Shown here: positions 17,099-26,265 of the stretch, piece by piece
How positions within the stretch are numbered: position 1 is the first letter of the stretch
Layout: each line of letters begins with the position of its first letter
Assembly (NCBI RefSeq): GCF_021389955.1
Contig: NZ_CP089980.1
Span: 5,575,001-5,639,000 of the forward strand
Source: Fulvivirga maritima
GTDB taxonomy: Bacteria > Bacteroidota > Bacteroidia > Cytophagales > Cyclobacteriaceae
DNA length: 64,000 nucleotides
Direction of reading: 5' to 3'
Program-made: the position numbers and the translations under genes
Notes under the pieces: model-generated
Databases searched by the model: none
What the model was told of the DNA's origin: nothing
Seen by the model: the letters and a program-made list of their open reading frames with translations, nothing else

Positions 17099-19753
17099 CT
17101 ATTCGTACTTCAAGGTATCAGCAGGGTTAGTAAAAGCGCTCTTGATTCCATGGTAACTGACGGTGATCAAAGCCACTAACAGGCCTGACAGCATACTGAA
17201 TACAAACATCTGCCAACCTAATTCTATTGAGAATTCAAATTTCTCAAGCCATTGACTCATAATATACCAAGCCACAGGAGCTGCCAATAGAAAAGATATA
17301 ATAGCCAACCACACGAACTGCCTGTTCAGCAATATAAAAATATTAAACACCTCTGCTCCAAATACTTTTCTTATGCCTATTTCCTTAGTTTTATTCAAAG
17401 CATTGATACCAGAAAGGCCGAATAAGCCTAAACAAGAGATAATAATAGCAAAACCTGTAGCTAAGCCCATTATATTCATCCATTTATTAAATGCGTCATA
17501 TTGCCGCGCTACATCATCATCTAAAAATGAATAACTAAAAGGTTTATCAGGTGACACTTTAGACCATTCATCTTCTATAAGCGCTATAGTTTCTGGTATG
17601 TTATCAGGCTCTATTTTTATAAGTAGGTAATTAAGAAAGGCATCTTTCTCTTTTAAGAATAACGGCTCCACATTCCGCTGAAGCGAAAGAAAATTATAAT
17701 CCTTCATTACGCCAATTACTCTTGCACCCTCTGAGGCTTCGTCTTCCTCCCAGTTCAAATGTTCTGAAAGCGGATCCGTCCAGCCCATATCCTTTACTAA
17801 AGCTTCATTAACTATTACGGCATTGGAGTCCGAAGGCATGTCAGGGTCAAAATTTCTTCCTTTTAAGATCTCTATATCCAGCAAAGGGATGTAATAAGGA
17901 TCTACATCATAGACATAAGACATCTTATTTTTGCCATCTTCAGTATACCCCATCATATTCCATCCTCCGCCGAAAGATGAATTACTACCTGAAACAAGCT
18001 TCACATCAGGAACACCCTGAAGCGCCACACGCATTTTTTCCACCAGGCCGTTATTTCTCAAAGCATACCCTCTGTGCGTGTTAACTACTAAAACCAGCTC
18101 ATTATTATAACCCAAGTCTTTAGTAGTGATAAACTCCATTTGCTTATACATTATCAAAGAGCTAATGATCAGAAAAGATGACAAGGCAAACTGTAAGACT
18201 ACTAAAGGCTTAGTAAATCCGGCTTTTAATTTAGAAATATTACTACCCTTAAGCACCAAAGACGTTTTAAAAGAAGAAAGAAATAAGGATGGGTAGCTAC
18301 CCGCTAATACTCCGATAAATAGAGCTAATAGAAAAATCAGGCCTACCAACTCAAAACTATTGCCCCAGGTAATATGAATCTGCTTTGAGGTAAAATCATT
18401 AAAATAAGGCAGTAAAACAAAGACCAGGGCAAAGCCAAAAATCATAGAAATAACTGCTAATGCTATTGACTCAATGGTAAATTGACTAATCAGCTGATTT
18501 CTATGTGCACCTATAGCTTTCCTTACCCCCACTTCCTTACGTCTTACGCCCGAGGCACTTAATGAAAGAGAGACATAATTAATACAAGCTATAACTAAAA
18601 TCAATAATGCAATACCCGCCAAAATATATGAATACTGAGGGTCGCTGGAGTTATCCCAGGCCAGTTTAGTATTCATGTGCATCCCCTCAATATTATTAAG
18701 ATGATAAGACAGCAACTTGATATCTGCCGCTATGTTTAGTTCTTTTCTCTCTTGATCCTGATCGTCCTTTACGAATTTCTCTACGGCCTGCTCCATCTTC
18801 TTTGCCACCAAAGCAGTATCTGCGCCATGCTCCAGCTGTATAAAGGTGGGTGTACTAAAACTACGCCAACCATTCTGCATTTGCCATTCATAAGAAGGAT
18901 GGTTTTCCATAGGTATGAGTATATTGAATTGCAAACTAGAATTAGACGGAGGCACATCCACCAGGCCGGAGATAGTAAAGAGCCGCTTTTCACCCCCAAA
19001 GTCAAACTCTACCGCTTTACCCACAGGATCTTCATTTCCAAAATAGCGCTCTGCCACTCGCGTGGTGATCACCATCTCATCAGGATTTTTAAATATACTT
19101 TTGATGTCTCCCGACAACAGAGGAAATGAAAACATTTTAAAAAAGGCACTATCCGTAAAACCAAAGCTTTCCTCAAAGCTTTTATTATTGAAATTGAGCA
19201 CCCCTGTATAACCAGATTTAAATCGTGCTATTCGTTTCACTTCAGGCACTTCTTGCTGCAGCTGGGGGCCTAATACCAGCTGCTGATAAAGAGAATGCTC
19301 ATAAGTGGGCTCTCCGCCCCAGGCATCATAAGAAGTTCTTGCCACTACAAACAGGTCCGACTTATTTTTGTGGAACTGATCAAAGCTCCTTTCGTCTTTA
19401 ATAAAAAGATAAATAAGCACACAAAAGGCGATAGCTATACTTAAACCAAAGGCATTGATAAAAGAATACAACTTCCGCTTTCTTATGTTGCGCAAGGCTA
19501 TTTTGAAATAATTATTAAACATAATGTTGTCGATTATTTTGAGTTTAAAATTGTTTCGAAGTAATATTCCCGGCCTAAAAAATGAAATAACATTCCAAAT
19601 AAACCTTGCTCTGGCCTTGCGCTCTCCCAACTGTTCTACATCATCATCAAACTCCTCCAGCAAATCACCCAGTACACTTTCAAAAAGCAGGTAAGGACAA
19701 AACCATTCTAAAAATCGAACTGCCCATTGTGGTGGTTGAGGTAATGATTTCAT
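17099..19753 (-). CDS. FtsX-type permease with N-terminal prefix domain, paired with PadR
   Basis: About 884 residues. I start it at ATG 19753 (MKSLPQPPQWAVRFLEWFCP) because that codon overlaps the PadR stop as ATGA. An in-frame start also exists at 19786. The first 80 residues (WFCPYLLFESVLGDLLEEFD...) are the permease prefix domain found in PadR-linked Bacteroidota permeases. A standard MacB/FtsX permease follows (FKIALRNIRKRKLYSFINAFGLS; CINYVSLSLSASGVRRKEVGVRKAIGA; NKTKEIGIRKVFGAEVF; end FTNPADTLKYE). It has no adjacent ATPase. Transcription is probably repressed by the PadR protein encoded just upstream. Confidence 0.9.
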   Translation of the reverse strand: MKSLPQPPQWAVRFLEWFCPYLLFESVLGDLLEEFDDDVEQLGERKARARFIWNVISFFRPGILLRNNFKLKIIDNIMFNNYFKIALRNIRKRKLYSFINAFGLSIAIAFCVLIYLFIKDERSFDQFHKNKSDLFVVARTSYDAWGGEPTYEHSLYQQLVLGPQLQQEVPEVKRIARFKSGYTGVLNFNNKSFEESFGFTDSAFFKMFSFPLLSGDIKSIFKNPDEMVITTRVAERYFGNEDPVGKAVEFDFGGEKRLFTISGLVDVPPSNSSLQFNILIPMENHPSYEWQMQNGWRSFSTPTFIQLEHGADTALVAKKMEQAVEKFVKDDQDQERKELNIAADIKLLSYHLNNIEGMHMNTKLAWDNSSDPQYSYILAGIALLILVIACINYVSLSLSASGVRRKEVGVRKAIGAHRNQLISQFTIESIALAVISMIFGFALVFVLLPYFNDFTSKQIHITWGNSFELVGLIFLLALFIGVLAGSYPSLFLSSFKTSLVLKGSNISKLKAGFTKPLVVLQFALSSFLIISSLIMYKQMEFITTKDLGYNNELVLVVNTHRGYALRNNGLVEKMRVALQGVPDVKLVSGSNSSFGGGWNMMGYTEDGKNKMSYVYDVDPYYIPLLDIEILKGRNFDPDMPSDSNAVIVNEALVKDMGWTDPLSEHLNWEEDEASEGARVIGVMKDYNFLSLQRNVEPLFLKEKDAFLNYLLIKIEPDNIPETIALIEDEWSKVSPDKPFSYSFLDDDVARQYDAFNKWMNIMGLATGFAIIISCLGLFGLSGINALNKTKEIGIRKVFGAEVFNIFILLNRQFVWLAIISFLLAAPVAWYIMSQWLEKFEFSIELGWQMFVFSMLSGLLVALITVSYHGIKSAFTNPADTLKYE

Positions 19754-20079
19754 ACGCCAAATTTCAATTGAGGTAATAGCTCCCACAGCTGCATTCTCTG
19801 CTGCTTGAGATCGCGTAATAAACTAAGGCCGGCATTTGAAATCTTAAAAATCCGTTTCCGTCTTCCGCCGCGGGTAGCGGTAGCACCTCCCATATCAGAA
19901 GTAACAAGCCCCTTATCTTCCAACCGATATAAAGTAACATGCACAGCGCTTAAGTTCACCTTGCGGTCCAGTCGCTGTTTTATCTCCTCTACTATAGCAT
20001 TACCATACGCCTCCTCCCCTAATATGCCTACCATGGTAAGTACCAATTCTTCAAATTCTCCTAAATAAGTTTTACCCAT
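19750..20079 (-). CDS. PadR-family transcriptional regulator
   Basis: 109 residues from the ATG at 20079 (MGKTYLGEFEELVLTMVGIL). A longer open frame extends to 20277, but it is low-complexity and crosses the operator repeats, so it was not used. The winged helix is typical: EEAYGNAIVEEIKQRLDRKVNLSAVHVTLYRLEDKGLVTSD, then a wing with RGGRRKRIFKISNAGLSLLRDL. PadR proteins repress nearby membrane-transport genes and are released by ligands. This one overlaps the permease gene by 4 bp, and two inverted-repeat sites sit right at its start, so it probably represses both genes. Confidence 0.9.
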   Translation of the reverse strand: MGKTYLGEFEELVLTMVGILGEEAYGNAIVEEIKQRLDRKVNLSAVHVTLYRLEDKGLVTSDMGGATATRGGRRKRIFKISNAGLSLLRDLKQQRMQLWELLPQLKFGV

Positions 20080-20146
20080 TTCTATACATTTTGTAAAACA
20101 AATATAGACATCATTTTCATTTCTATATAAATTGTAAAACAAATAT
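20077..20146. repeat. Tandem 29-nt repeats with TTTGT-AAA-ACAAA dyads, candidate PadR operator
   Basis: Two copies of a 29-nt sequence begin at 20077 and 20118 (41 bp apart) and agree in 26 of 29 positions. Each contains a dyad: TTTGTAAAACAAA (20090-20102, perfect 5-3-5) and TTGTAAAACAA (20132-20142). The first copy overlaps the PadR start codon and the second lies in the promoter region. Two operators about four helical turns apart suit cooperative autorepression (inference). Confidence 0.6.
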
Positions 20147-20372
20147 TTCATAAAAAAAGTCTTTCCAATAACTCTCGTCACCAAAAAGACTTTAATTTGA
20201 TAGTTTTCAAACTCAATTATACTATCATAATTGCTAATGAAGGCTGTTGAGTGGTCTTCACCACCCAACAGCATCAATTTAACAATCCAACCTTAAAAGA
20301 ACCTGCCAAATAATGCCGAAACATCACTCGACAGGCAAATAGCAACCTTACGTTTGCTATAAAAGAAACTAC

Positions 20373-21146
20373 TCATGTATTATCGTTTTTCTCTGAGTAC
20401 ACATAGCTGTATCTCGGAGATTGTCTACGTCTAAAAACAAATTTCACTACAGTTATTCGGTAATAATCATACAGAAGCACTAGTAACAAAAAGCCGCAGG
20501 TGATATAAAACACATTATAAGCTACTGTATTATAAATTAAACCTGCTGCCACGCCACCTGTAACATACGCCAGCATGATAGACACCTGTATTTTAGCTTT
20601 CTCTACCAGTTGTTTTTTCTTTCTAAACCTCCTTTGGGTAAACATAGAAAGCAACATTCCTAAATCAGTAGTAAGCCCAGTCAGGTGTGTAGTTTTAACC
20701 GCTGAGTTAGAAATACTCGCTGTTAATCCATTTTGAAGTCCCATAGCAAAAAGCATGAGGCCCACCAAAAATTCTGTTTCCACTAGCGTTTCGTGGTAAT
20801 AAAACTGTATGTAACTTCCTGTTATGATCAGGCACACCATTTCTAAAAGTATGGGGATGCCGTGTGTTAGGTATGAATTTCGTCTCCCTAAATTGATAAT
20901 GATTAGGTTAGAAATAAAGCCACCAAAGCAAAAAAGCATTATCCATACAGCCACTACTCCCGCCTGGTACCAGTTTCCTTTGCTCAGTTCCTCTGCCAGC
21001 ACGGCATAGTGCCCGGTCACATTAGATGTGAAAGCAAAAAATATGATTACGGAAATTACGTTCACCATTCCAGCACAATAGGCTGTGAGAACCCCTAACT
21101 TTATATTATCTTTTAATGATCTACTACTGCTATATTTTCTTAACAT
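20373..21146 (-). CDS. DUF1275 (YoaK-type) membrane protein
   Basis: 257 residues, with about six membrane helices and the DUF1275 pattern: LGVLTAYCAGMVNVISVIIF, then FTSNVTGHYAVLAEEL, and FAMGLQNGLTASISNSAVKTTHLTGLTTDLGMLL. The last segment (GLQNG.....AVKTTHLTG..TD.G) is diagnostic. The function of the family is not established. It is the last gene of a minus-strand run with the two genes at 21157 and 21640, spaced by 10 and 6 bp. Confidence 0.9.
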   Translation of the reverse strand: MLRKYSSSRSLKDNIKLGVLTAYCAGMVNVISVIIFFAFTSNVTGHYAVLAEELSKGNWYQAGVVAVWIMLFCFGGFISNLIIINLGRRNSYLTHGIPILLEMVCLIITGSYIQFYYHETLVETEFLVGLMLFAMGLQNGLTASISNSAVKTTHLTGLTTDLGMLLSMFTQRRFRKKKQLVEKAKIQVSIMLAYVTGGVAAGLIYNTVAYNVFYITCGFLLLVLLYDYYRITVVKFVFRRRQSPRYSYVYSEKNDNT

Positions 21147-21156
21147 CCGTTATTTA

Positions 21157-21633
21157 TTAAACCTTTACAAAGGTCATTTTTACAATACCTCTCACTTGCA
21201 GATCAGTATTGAAGTGGATTTCCATTTTATTATCATCTAACTTCTGGATTTGGTAATGCTCTACCTCGGCATCAGTCTTCTCCAGTTTTAGTATATTTCC
21301 GTGCCCTTTTATGCGCCATTCCAGTTGTGAAAGCAAGCCTGTCTGATTGTATAGCTCCAGCTCACCAGTAGGAAGAAAGTGCCACGTCTCAGCCTCATGA
21401 AAAACCAACCCCTGAGAAATTTCATATTTCTGCTGTTCATTGATATCCCAATTCTCCTCTCCTACTTCTCTTTTCTTATCTATCTTTTCATACTCCCATG
21501 AAACCTCTTGCCAGCGCCCTAACACCTTATCTTCAGCACTCTGATCATTTGATAGCATGATGAGCACCAAGGCACAAGGCACCATGAAAATGCCTACATA
21601 TATCATTAATATCTTTATGCGATCCTTACTCAT
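21157..21633 (-). CDS. Membrane-anchored hypothetical protein, lipocalin-like
   Basis: 158 residues. One N-terminal helix (MIYVGIFMVPCALVLIML, about 9-27) is followed by a soluble beta-rich domain: LGRWQEVSWEYEK, ETWHFLPTGELELYNQ, LEWRIKGHGNILKLE. The GxW opening followed by short strands recalls lipocalin-like DUF domains, but I cannot name the family. It lies between a stress-protein-like gene and DUF1275 and is probably co-transcribed with both. Confidence 0.75.
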   Translation of the reverse strand: MSKDRIKILMIYVGIFMVPCALVLIMLSNDQSAEDKVLGRWQEVSWEYEKIDKKREVGEENWDINEQQKYEISQGLVFHEAETWHFLPTGELELYNQTGLLSQLEWRIKGHGNILKLEKTDAEVEHYQIQKLDDNKMEIHFNTDLQVRGIVKMTFVKV

Positions 21634-21639
21634 TCATTA

Positions 21640-22134
21640 TTATGATTTAGTAAAAAATAATGCATTTATCTCATGCCCCTTACCTCTGTCAGGAGCAAAC
21701 ATGAGGTCGTCAAAATGCACTACTGAGCACGGAATCTCACATTTTTCTATGAAAGGCATAAGGCTGAAGCAGTTTTTATCAAAAGCAGCAGAATCATTCT
21801 TATCAAAATGATAGATGGCATCTACCTTATTGGCTTCTAAATAATTATTAAATGACCTCTGATTTACCCCGGAGAAAGTATCTATAATTATGCTCTGCAA
21901 CTGAGACCGAAAAGTATTCTCTATAAACTGCGCAGCATTTCTAAAATCTTCAGAAAGCATTCCTTCCAACCTCTTCTTAGAACTTTCAAAAATAAGATCT
22001 GTAAAGGAAGAGGATCGGGTCATTCCGTGAGCCAAAAGAATGTTTAATTCAGTGGGCTTATGATCTCTTAAGGCAGTAATAACCAAATTTAATGATCTTA
22101 CTGACAGATCTGTGGGTATTAAGACTGTCTTCAT
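21640..22134 (-). CDS. Universal-stress-protein-like protein
   Basis: 164 residues from the ATG at 22134 (MKTVLIPTDLSVRSLNLV). An in-frame start 7 codons upstream (22155) is less convincing, because the USP fold begins with the beta strand KTVLIPTDLS. The opening matches UspA proteins, but the C-terminal ATP-binding GxxGxxG(S/T) motif is not evident. It may be a degenerate USP with another ligand. It is first in the three-gene operon with 21157 and 20373. Confidence 0.65.
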   Translation of the reverse strand: MKTVLIPTDLSVRSLNLVITALRDHKPTELNILLAHGMTRSSSFTDLIFESSKKRLEGMLSEDFRNAAQFIENTFRSQLQSIIIDTFSGVNQRSFNNYLEANKVDAIYHFDKNDSAAFDKNCFSLMPFIEKCEIPCSVVHFDDLMFAPDRGKGHEINALFFTKS

Positions 22135-22229
22135 CCTACTTAGGGTATTAATCAATTATAAACCCAAATCTATGATCCGCCTATTAAAACGGATTAAGGA
22201 TGACATTAAGATGAGATTAGAATTCTAAT

Positions 22230-23604
22230 TTATTGAGCAACATTGAGCCTGATATGGGCCGTAGTCCCTTCATTTATCGCAGATTCTATGATCAACTCTC
22301 CTTGGTGCATTTTGATAATATTCTGCGTAAGTGGCAAGCCTATGCCAAAACCTTTATGATCATTAGAGTTAGAAGCTCTGAAATATGGCTCAAAAATAAA
22401 CTGAAGCTCCTCCTCCGGTATGCCAATGCCATTGTCTCTAATCACGATAGAAATTTTCCTATCGGCCACTCCTATGGCTATATAAACGGTATGATCATGA
22501 GAGTATTTACAACCATTAAGCACAATATTAGACAGTGCCAGGTGAAGCAACTCTTCATTAGCCTTGGTATTAAGCAAGGAAGGGTCTTCTGGCAGCAAAC
22601 TAAAATCGAATACTATTTTGTTACTGGCATTCATCTCTTCAGCTGTTTTCTTCACGTCCATCAGCAGCTGATCTACCCGCACCACATTCTCCTTTTGCAC
22701 CTTACCATTATATCCGGTTCTGGCGAGCAACAATAAGGCCTTAGTCTTTCTTTCCAGCTTACCCGCCTCGGTAAGTACCGTTTCTAAAGCTTTTACATAT
22801 TCTTCTTTAGGCCGCTCTTTACTTAGCGTTACTTCTGTTCTGCCAATAATGTTAGTTAATGGCGTATTAAGCTCATGCGAGGCATTGCTTACAAAATTCT
22901 TTTGCGTTTCAAAAGAGGTCTCCAGGCGGTTGAGCATATCATTAAAAGTATTAGTAAGATCACTAATAGTATCTCCATCTTGCGTTGCTCTGGGCTCTAA
23001 CCGTAAATGAAGACTCTGCAGACTGATCTCTTTTACTTTACTGATTATTTCGTGAATAGGCTGAATAATTTTCCTTGAAAACAAAAAAGGAAATAAAGAA
23101 TATAATAATAAAGCCTATCACTAAAGAAGTGATAAGCAAGTTGCGCAAATATATTATATGATGAGAAATGAAGTAGTTTTCTGCAGATGCTACTACCAGA
23201 TACTTTTCCTGATTAGCCGTTTCATATAATGTACCGTAGTAATACCGTTTGTCATCATAATACTGCCCTATACCCTGTTCTAAAACATTGTCAATAAAAA
23301 ACTTCTTATACCTTTTATTCAATGAGTCAGTTCTCCAGGCCGCATTATTGGTTATTTTATAGAGATAAATCTCCTCTTCCTGAAGCTTTTCCAGATATTC
23401 ATGTCTCAAATCTCTGATTACATCTACTTCACTGGCCTCCTCCAATTGATACTTAGCTGTAGTAATAGCTCTGATTTCCAATCGCTTATAAAAATCAGTA
23501 AAAGCATAATTAGAAATAGAATAGTAAATGAAGCCACTAAATATCAATGTATAGCTTACAAAAATGACCAGAAGGAGGTATATGATCTTGTTTTGTATCT
23601 TCAT
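22230..23604 (-). CDS. Sensor histidine kinase of the second OmpR-type system (one-base frameshift)
   Basis: The reconstructed protein has about 457 residues. It has helix 1 (about 7-29), a periplasmic sensor of about 130 residues, helix 2 (about 160-182), HAMP, HisKA with NASHELNTPLTNIIGRTEV, and HATPase_c (NIVLNGCKYS; DNGIGIPEEEL; GFGIGLPLTQNIIKMH). One extra base in the A6 run at 23083-23088 splits the gene just after helix 2. Removing it gives ISFLFSRKIIQPIHEIISKV, a normal HAMP entry. Its start overlaps the response-regulator stop by one base (TAATG). The signal is unknown. Confidence 0.9.
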
Positions 23605-24287
23605 TACTCGTCTTTTAGTACATAGCCCATACCTATCACGGTATGTATTAATCGGCTTTGTCCATCGTTCTCAAGCTTTTTCCGCAGGTAGTTAACATAT
23701 ACGTCTACCACATTAGTACCCATATCAAAATGTACTCCCCATACTTCTTCCAAAATATCAACTCTGGAAAGCACTCTTCTGGGGTTTTTCATAAACATAA
23801 GCATCAGTCTATATTCAGTGGATGTGAGGGTAATCTCTACCCCTGCTCTGGTTACGGTTTTAGTAGTATCATCAAGCACCACGTTGGTAAATGTGTAAAC
23901 ATCATCTGCTGCGGCATTTTGAATGTAACTCTTACGCCTGAGAAGTGTGCGTATGCGAGCCAGTAATTCTATAAATTTAAACGGCTTAGCCAGGTAATCA
24001 TCTGCGCCGGAATCCAATCCCAAAACTATATTCTCTGTACTTCCTAAAGCAGTAAGAAACAAAATAGGGACTTGCTTTATCTTACGAATGGCTCTACAAA
24101 TTTCAAGTCCATTAATGCCAGGAAGCATAATATCCAGGATCAATAAATCATAATCATGCTGTTCTGCCAGCTGCAGACCCAGCGTACCATCCATGGCTAT
24201 GGTTATTTCGTACCCTTCTTCACTGAGTCCTTTATTGATAAAGGAACAGACCTCAGTATCATCTTCTACAAGCAAAATTTTTGTCAT
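23604..24287 (-). CDS. OmpR/PhoB-family response regulator
   Basis: 227 residues, intact. The receiver has DD at 9-10, phosphoacceptor D52 in LLILDIMLPGINGLE, and lysine in YLAKPFKFIELLARIR. The winged helix has LTSTEYRLMLMFMKNPRRVLSRVDILEEVWG and the wing YVNYLRKKLENDGQSRLIHTVIGMGYVLKDE. It is directly coupled to the kinase gene at 22230-23604. No nearby target stands out; RlpA downstream of its promoter side is divergent in function and separately spaced (75 bp). Confidence 0.93.
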   Translation of the reverse strand: MTKILLVEDDTEVCSFINKGLSEEGYEITIAMDGTLGLQLAEQHDYDLLILDIMLPGINGLEICRAIRKIKQVPILFLTALGSTENIVLGLDSGADDYLAKPFKFIELLARIRTLLRRKSYIQNAAADDVYTFTNVVLDDTTKTVTRAGVEITLTSTEYRLMLMFMKNPRRVLSRVDILEEVWGVHFDMGTNVVDVYVNYLRKKLENDGQSRLIHTVIGMGYVLKDE

Positions 24288-24362
24288 TGCCAGTAAAATT
24301 ATGAAAAAGTAAAAGAAAGATAATCAGGAGTAAAATAATGTTTACACAATAACAGTCAAGAC

Positions 24363-24773
24363 CTACTCTCGTTCTGTAGAGTCATTTACAGCGTATCCTT
24401 CAGCAGGCTGCTGCACCTTAAGCCTTATCTGAGCCGTGCCAGACTCCATCATGCCTAGCCTTTTGGCTGCCGCTCTGGATAAATCTAACACTCTGTCATT
24501 AGCATAAGGACCACGATCATTCACTTTTACAGTTACCGTGCTATCATTATCCAGGTTTTTAACTTGTATAATAGTACCTAAAGGCAAATGATTATGCGCG
24601 GCAGTTAGGCTATCATTATGATATGATTCACCACTGGCTGTGGGGCTACCTTCCAGGCTAGCCGCATAATATGAAGCAGTACCTTCCTGAACGTAAGGCT
24701 TAGGACCAGAGGTTGATTTATCAGGATTACTACAAGCTATTACGATAAAAATGAGAGGTAGGAGCTTTTTCAT
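24363..24773 (-). CDS. rlpA: RlpA-like double-psi beta-barrel lipoprotein
   Basis: 136 residues. It has the lipoprotein signal MKKLLPLIFIVIACSNPD (cysteine at about residue 14) and then the RlpA DPBB domain: GTASYYAASLEGSPTASGESY, LTAAHNHLPLGTIIQVKNLDN, VKVNDRGPYANDRVLDLSRAAAKRLGM. The conserved H and D of the putative transglycosylase site (AAHNHLPLGT, VNDRGP) are present. There is no SPOR domain, so this is the short form. RlpA proteins act on peptidoglycan or septal ring material in the periplasm; activity here is by homology only. Confidence 0.88.
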   Translation of the reverse strand: MKKLLPLIFIVIACSNPDKSTSGPKPYVQEGTASYYAASLEGSPTASGESYHNDSLTAAHNHLPLGTIIQVKNLDNDSTVTVKVNDRGPYANDRVLDLSRAAAKRLGMMESGTAQIRLKVQQPAEGYAVNDSTERE

Positions 24774-24809
24774 GATTGGAAATTTTAAATTACAAAATCT
24801 AAAAAATAA

Positions 24810-25517
24810 CTACAACCTCCTCTTATTCTCCACAGTAATTTGGGAGCCTTTGGCCAGCATAACGGACTTGGGTTGCATCTCGCTAAGCTCTTTAAATTCT
24901 TCTCCATACAAGGCTGCGAAATTCACATCTATATTATATTCTTGCACTGGGTACGCTTCCCATCTGGGGTGAGTCACCTCATATTCATAAGTGGTTTTTC
25001 CTTTCGCCTGCGTATACCCCCAATAGTGCTCTGTGATAAATTCTGTTTCTGAGTCAGCAGGGATCTGTTCGGGTTGTAAATTTGCTTTTACAGAAAAAAC
25101 ATTGTTCTCCTTTCTATATTTCCAGGCGTAAGTTACCTCTCTATACTCTTGATGCTCTTGCCACTGGTGGCTCATGGGCACAGTTTGGTAATGCTCTTGG
25201 TAAACAGTGTTAGCCACAAAGGTAAGTGCAGGTTTTGGCACTAACTCTTTAATAAAAACCACCCCTCTTCTCCACTCTCCTTTGTACTTGGTTTTTACAT
25301 AAAACCTCAGGTTCACTTCTTCAAAATTAATATGAAAAGGCACCGGCACGCCCAAGAGCTTGGTGTTTAAAAACATGAATCCTACCAGGCTCACATAGCA
25401 GGTATTGTTCCATAAATCCAGCTCAGTGCCATGGGGCAAATGCTTTTCCAGAATTTTAGGATCTACAGCATAATTAGCCAGAGCTAACTTTCTCCATTCG
25501 GCATTTAAAAAACTCAT
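24810..25517 (-). CDS. DUF2071 (YqjF-like) protein
   Basis: 235 residues, no signal peptide. The DUF2071 pattern is clear: FLNAEWRKLALANYAVDPKILEKHLPHGTELD, VSLVGFMFLNTKLLGVPVPFHINFEEVNLRFYVK, and GVVFIKELVPKPALTFVANTVY. The family resembles acetoacetate-decarboxylase-like folds and has no established function. It is co-directional with the YcxB-like gene at 25528 (10 bp gap). Confidence 0.88.
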   Translation of the reverse strand: MSFLNAEWRKLALANYAVDPKILEKHLPHGTELDLWNNTCYVSLVGFMFLNTKLLGVPVPFHINFEEVNLRFYVKTKYKGEWRRGVVFIKELVPKPALTFVANTVYQEHYQTVPMSHQWQEHQEYREVTYAWKYRKENNVFSVKANLQPEQIPADSETEFITEHYWGYTQAKGKTTYEYEVTHPRWEAYPVQEYNIDVNFAALYGEEFKELSEMQPKSVMLAKGSQITVENKRRL

Positions 25518-25527
25518 AATTCAATTC

Positions 25528-26085
25528 TTATTTCCACTTCCATTTTTGCTGATCTAAATAGGCTGCATTGGCAAAATCAGAAATAAAGGTTAGCTTATTT
25601 TTAAGTTGCTCAGGATCATTTACCCGTTCTTTGGGAATTATTAGTGCCACCCCGCTTTTTACTTTAATCAAAAAATGCTTTGGCAGTTCGGTAATATGAT
25701 CCACCGTTCTATAGGCAAACTTAGACTGAGTATCGTCTTCATCTTTTGAAATCAATTGATCATCATAGAGCTCCAAAGTGATGGTTTTGCCAAATTTATC
25801 AGAAAATTTATCCTTTATATATCTTCTATAATGCCGCTGATAAAGCCACTTTAGATATAGCGGATAAAGAATAAGCACGATAACACCTATGATGGCAAAA
25901 TATATAGTTAACCACATATTGCCTTTTTGGTAGAAGAAAAAAGAAAAAAGAAACATGATTCCTGTCATTAAAAACCACCTCACTTTTCTGCGGTTAGCTG
26001 CCGACTTAGACTGCGAAGCCGTGTATAGCTGATGAGTAAGGTAATCATCTTCCTCTAGAGTAAACTGATATTTTTCAACTGACAT
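25528..26085 (-). CDS. YcxB-like membrane protein
   Basis: 185 residues. The N-terminal segment EKYQFTLEEDDYLTHQLY is followed by two adjacent membrane helices (about 42-60 and 63-83) and a cytoplasmic domain with KTITLELYDDQLISKDED...FAYRTVDHITELPKHFLIKV, the YcxB/PH-like pattern. Function is unknown. It is the first gene of a two-gene unit with DUF2071. The divergent 180-bp region up to 26266 also holds the promoter of the biosynthetic cassette, and no clear TAnnTTTG was found there. Confidence 0.7.
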   Translation of the reverse strand: MSVEKYQFTLEEDDYLTHQLYTASQSKSAANRRKVRWFLMTGIMFLFSFFFYQKGNMWLTIYFAIIGVIVLILYPLYLKWLYQRHYRRYIKDKFSDKFGKTITLELYDDQLISKDEDDTQSKFAYRTVDHITELPKHFLIKVKSGVALIIPKERVNDPEQLKNKLTFISDFANAAYLDQQKWKWK

Positions 26086-26265
26086 TAATTACTATTTTCA
26101 ATTTAAGTACTATTCGAACTATTCATTAAACGGCTAAATATACAGGTTAAGCGAAACAAATGCCTGTAAAGCTCTAATTATTAACAACTCTAAGACGAAC
26201 GCCAATAACCTTAGCTGTAGCAGCTTGTTATTAGCAAAGTAATAAATGAAGTTGAAAATAAACTT

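Noticed and set aside
20080-20277. Longer N-terminus for the PadR protein
   Set aside because: The extension is rich in F, N, Y and I, crosses the operator repeats, and PadR proteins begin at the helix following the chosen start.
26086-26265. Iron-regulator (Fur) box upstream of the SbnA-like cassette
   Set aside because: No GATAATGATTATC-like dyad could be found; only weak TACAGG...CCTGTA and TAACAA...TTGTTA arms.
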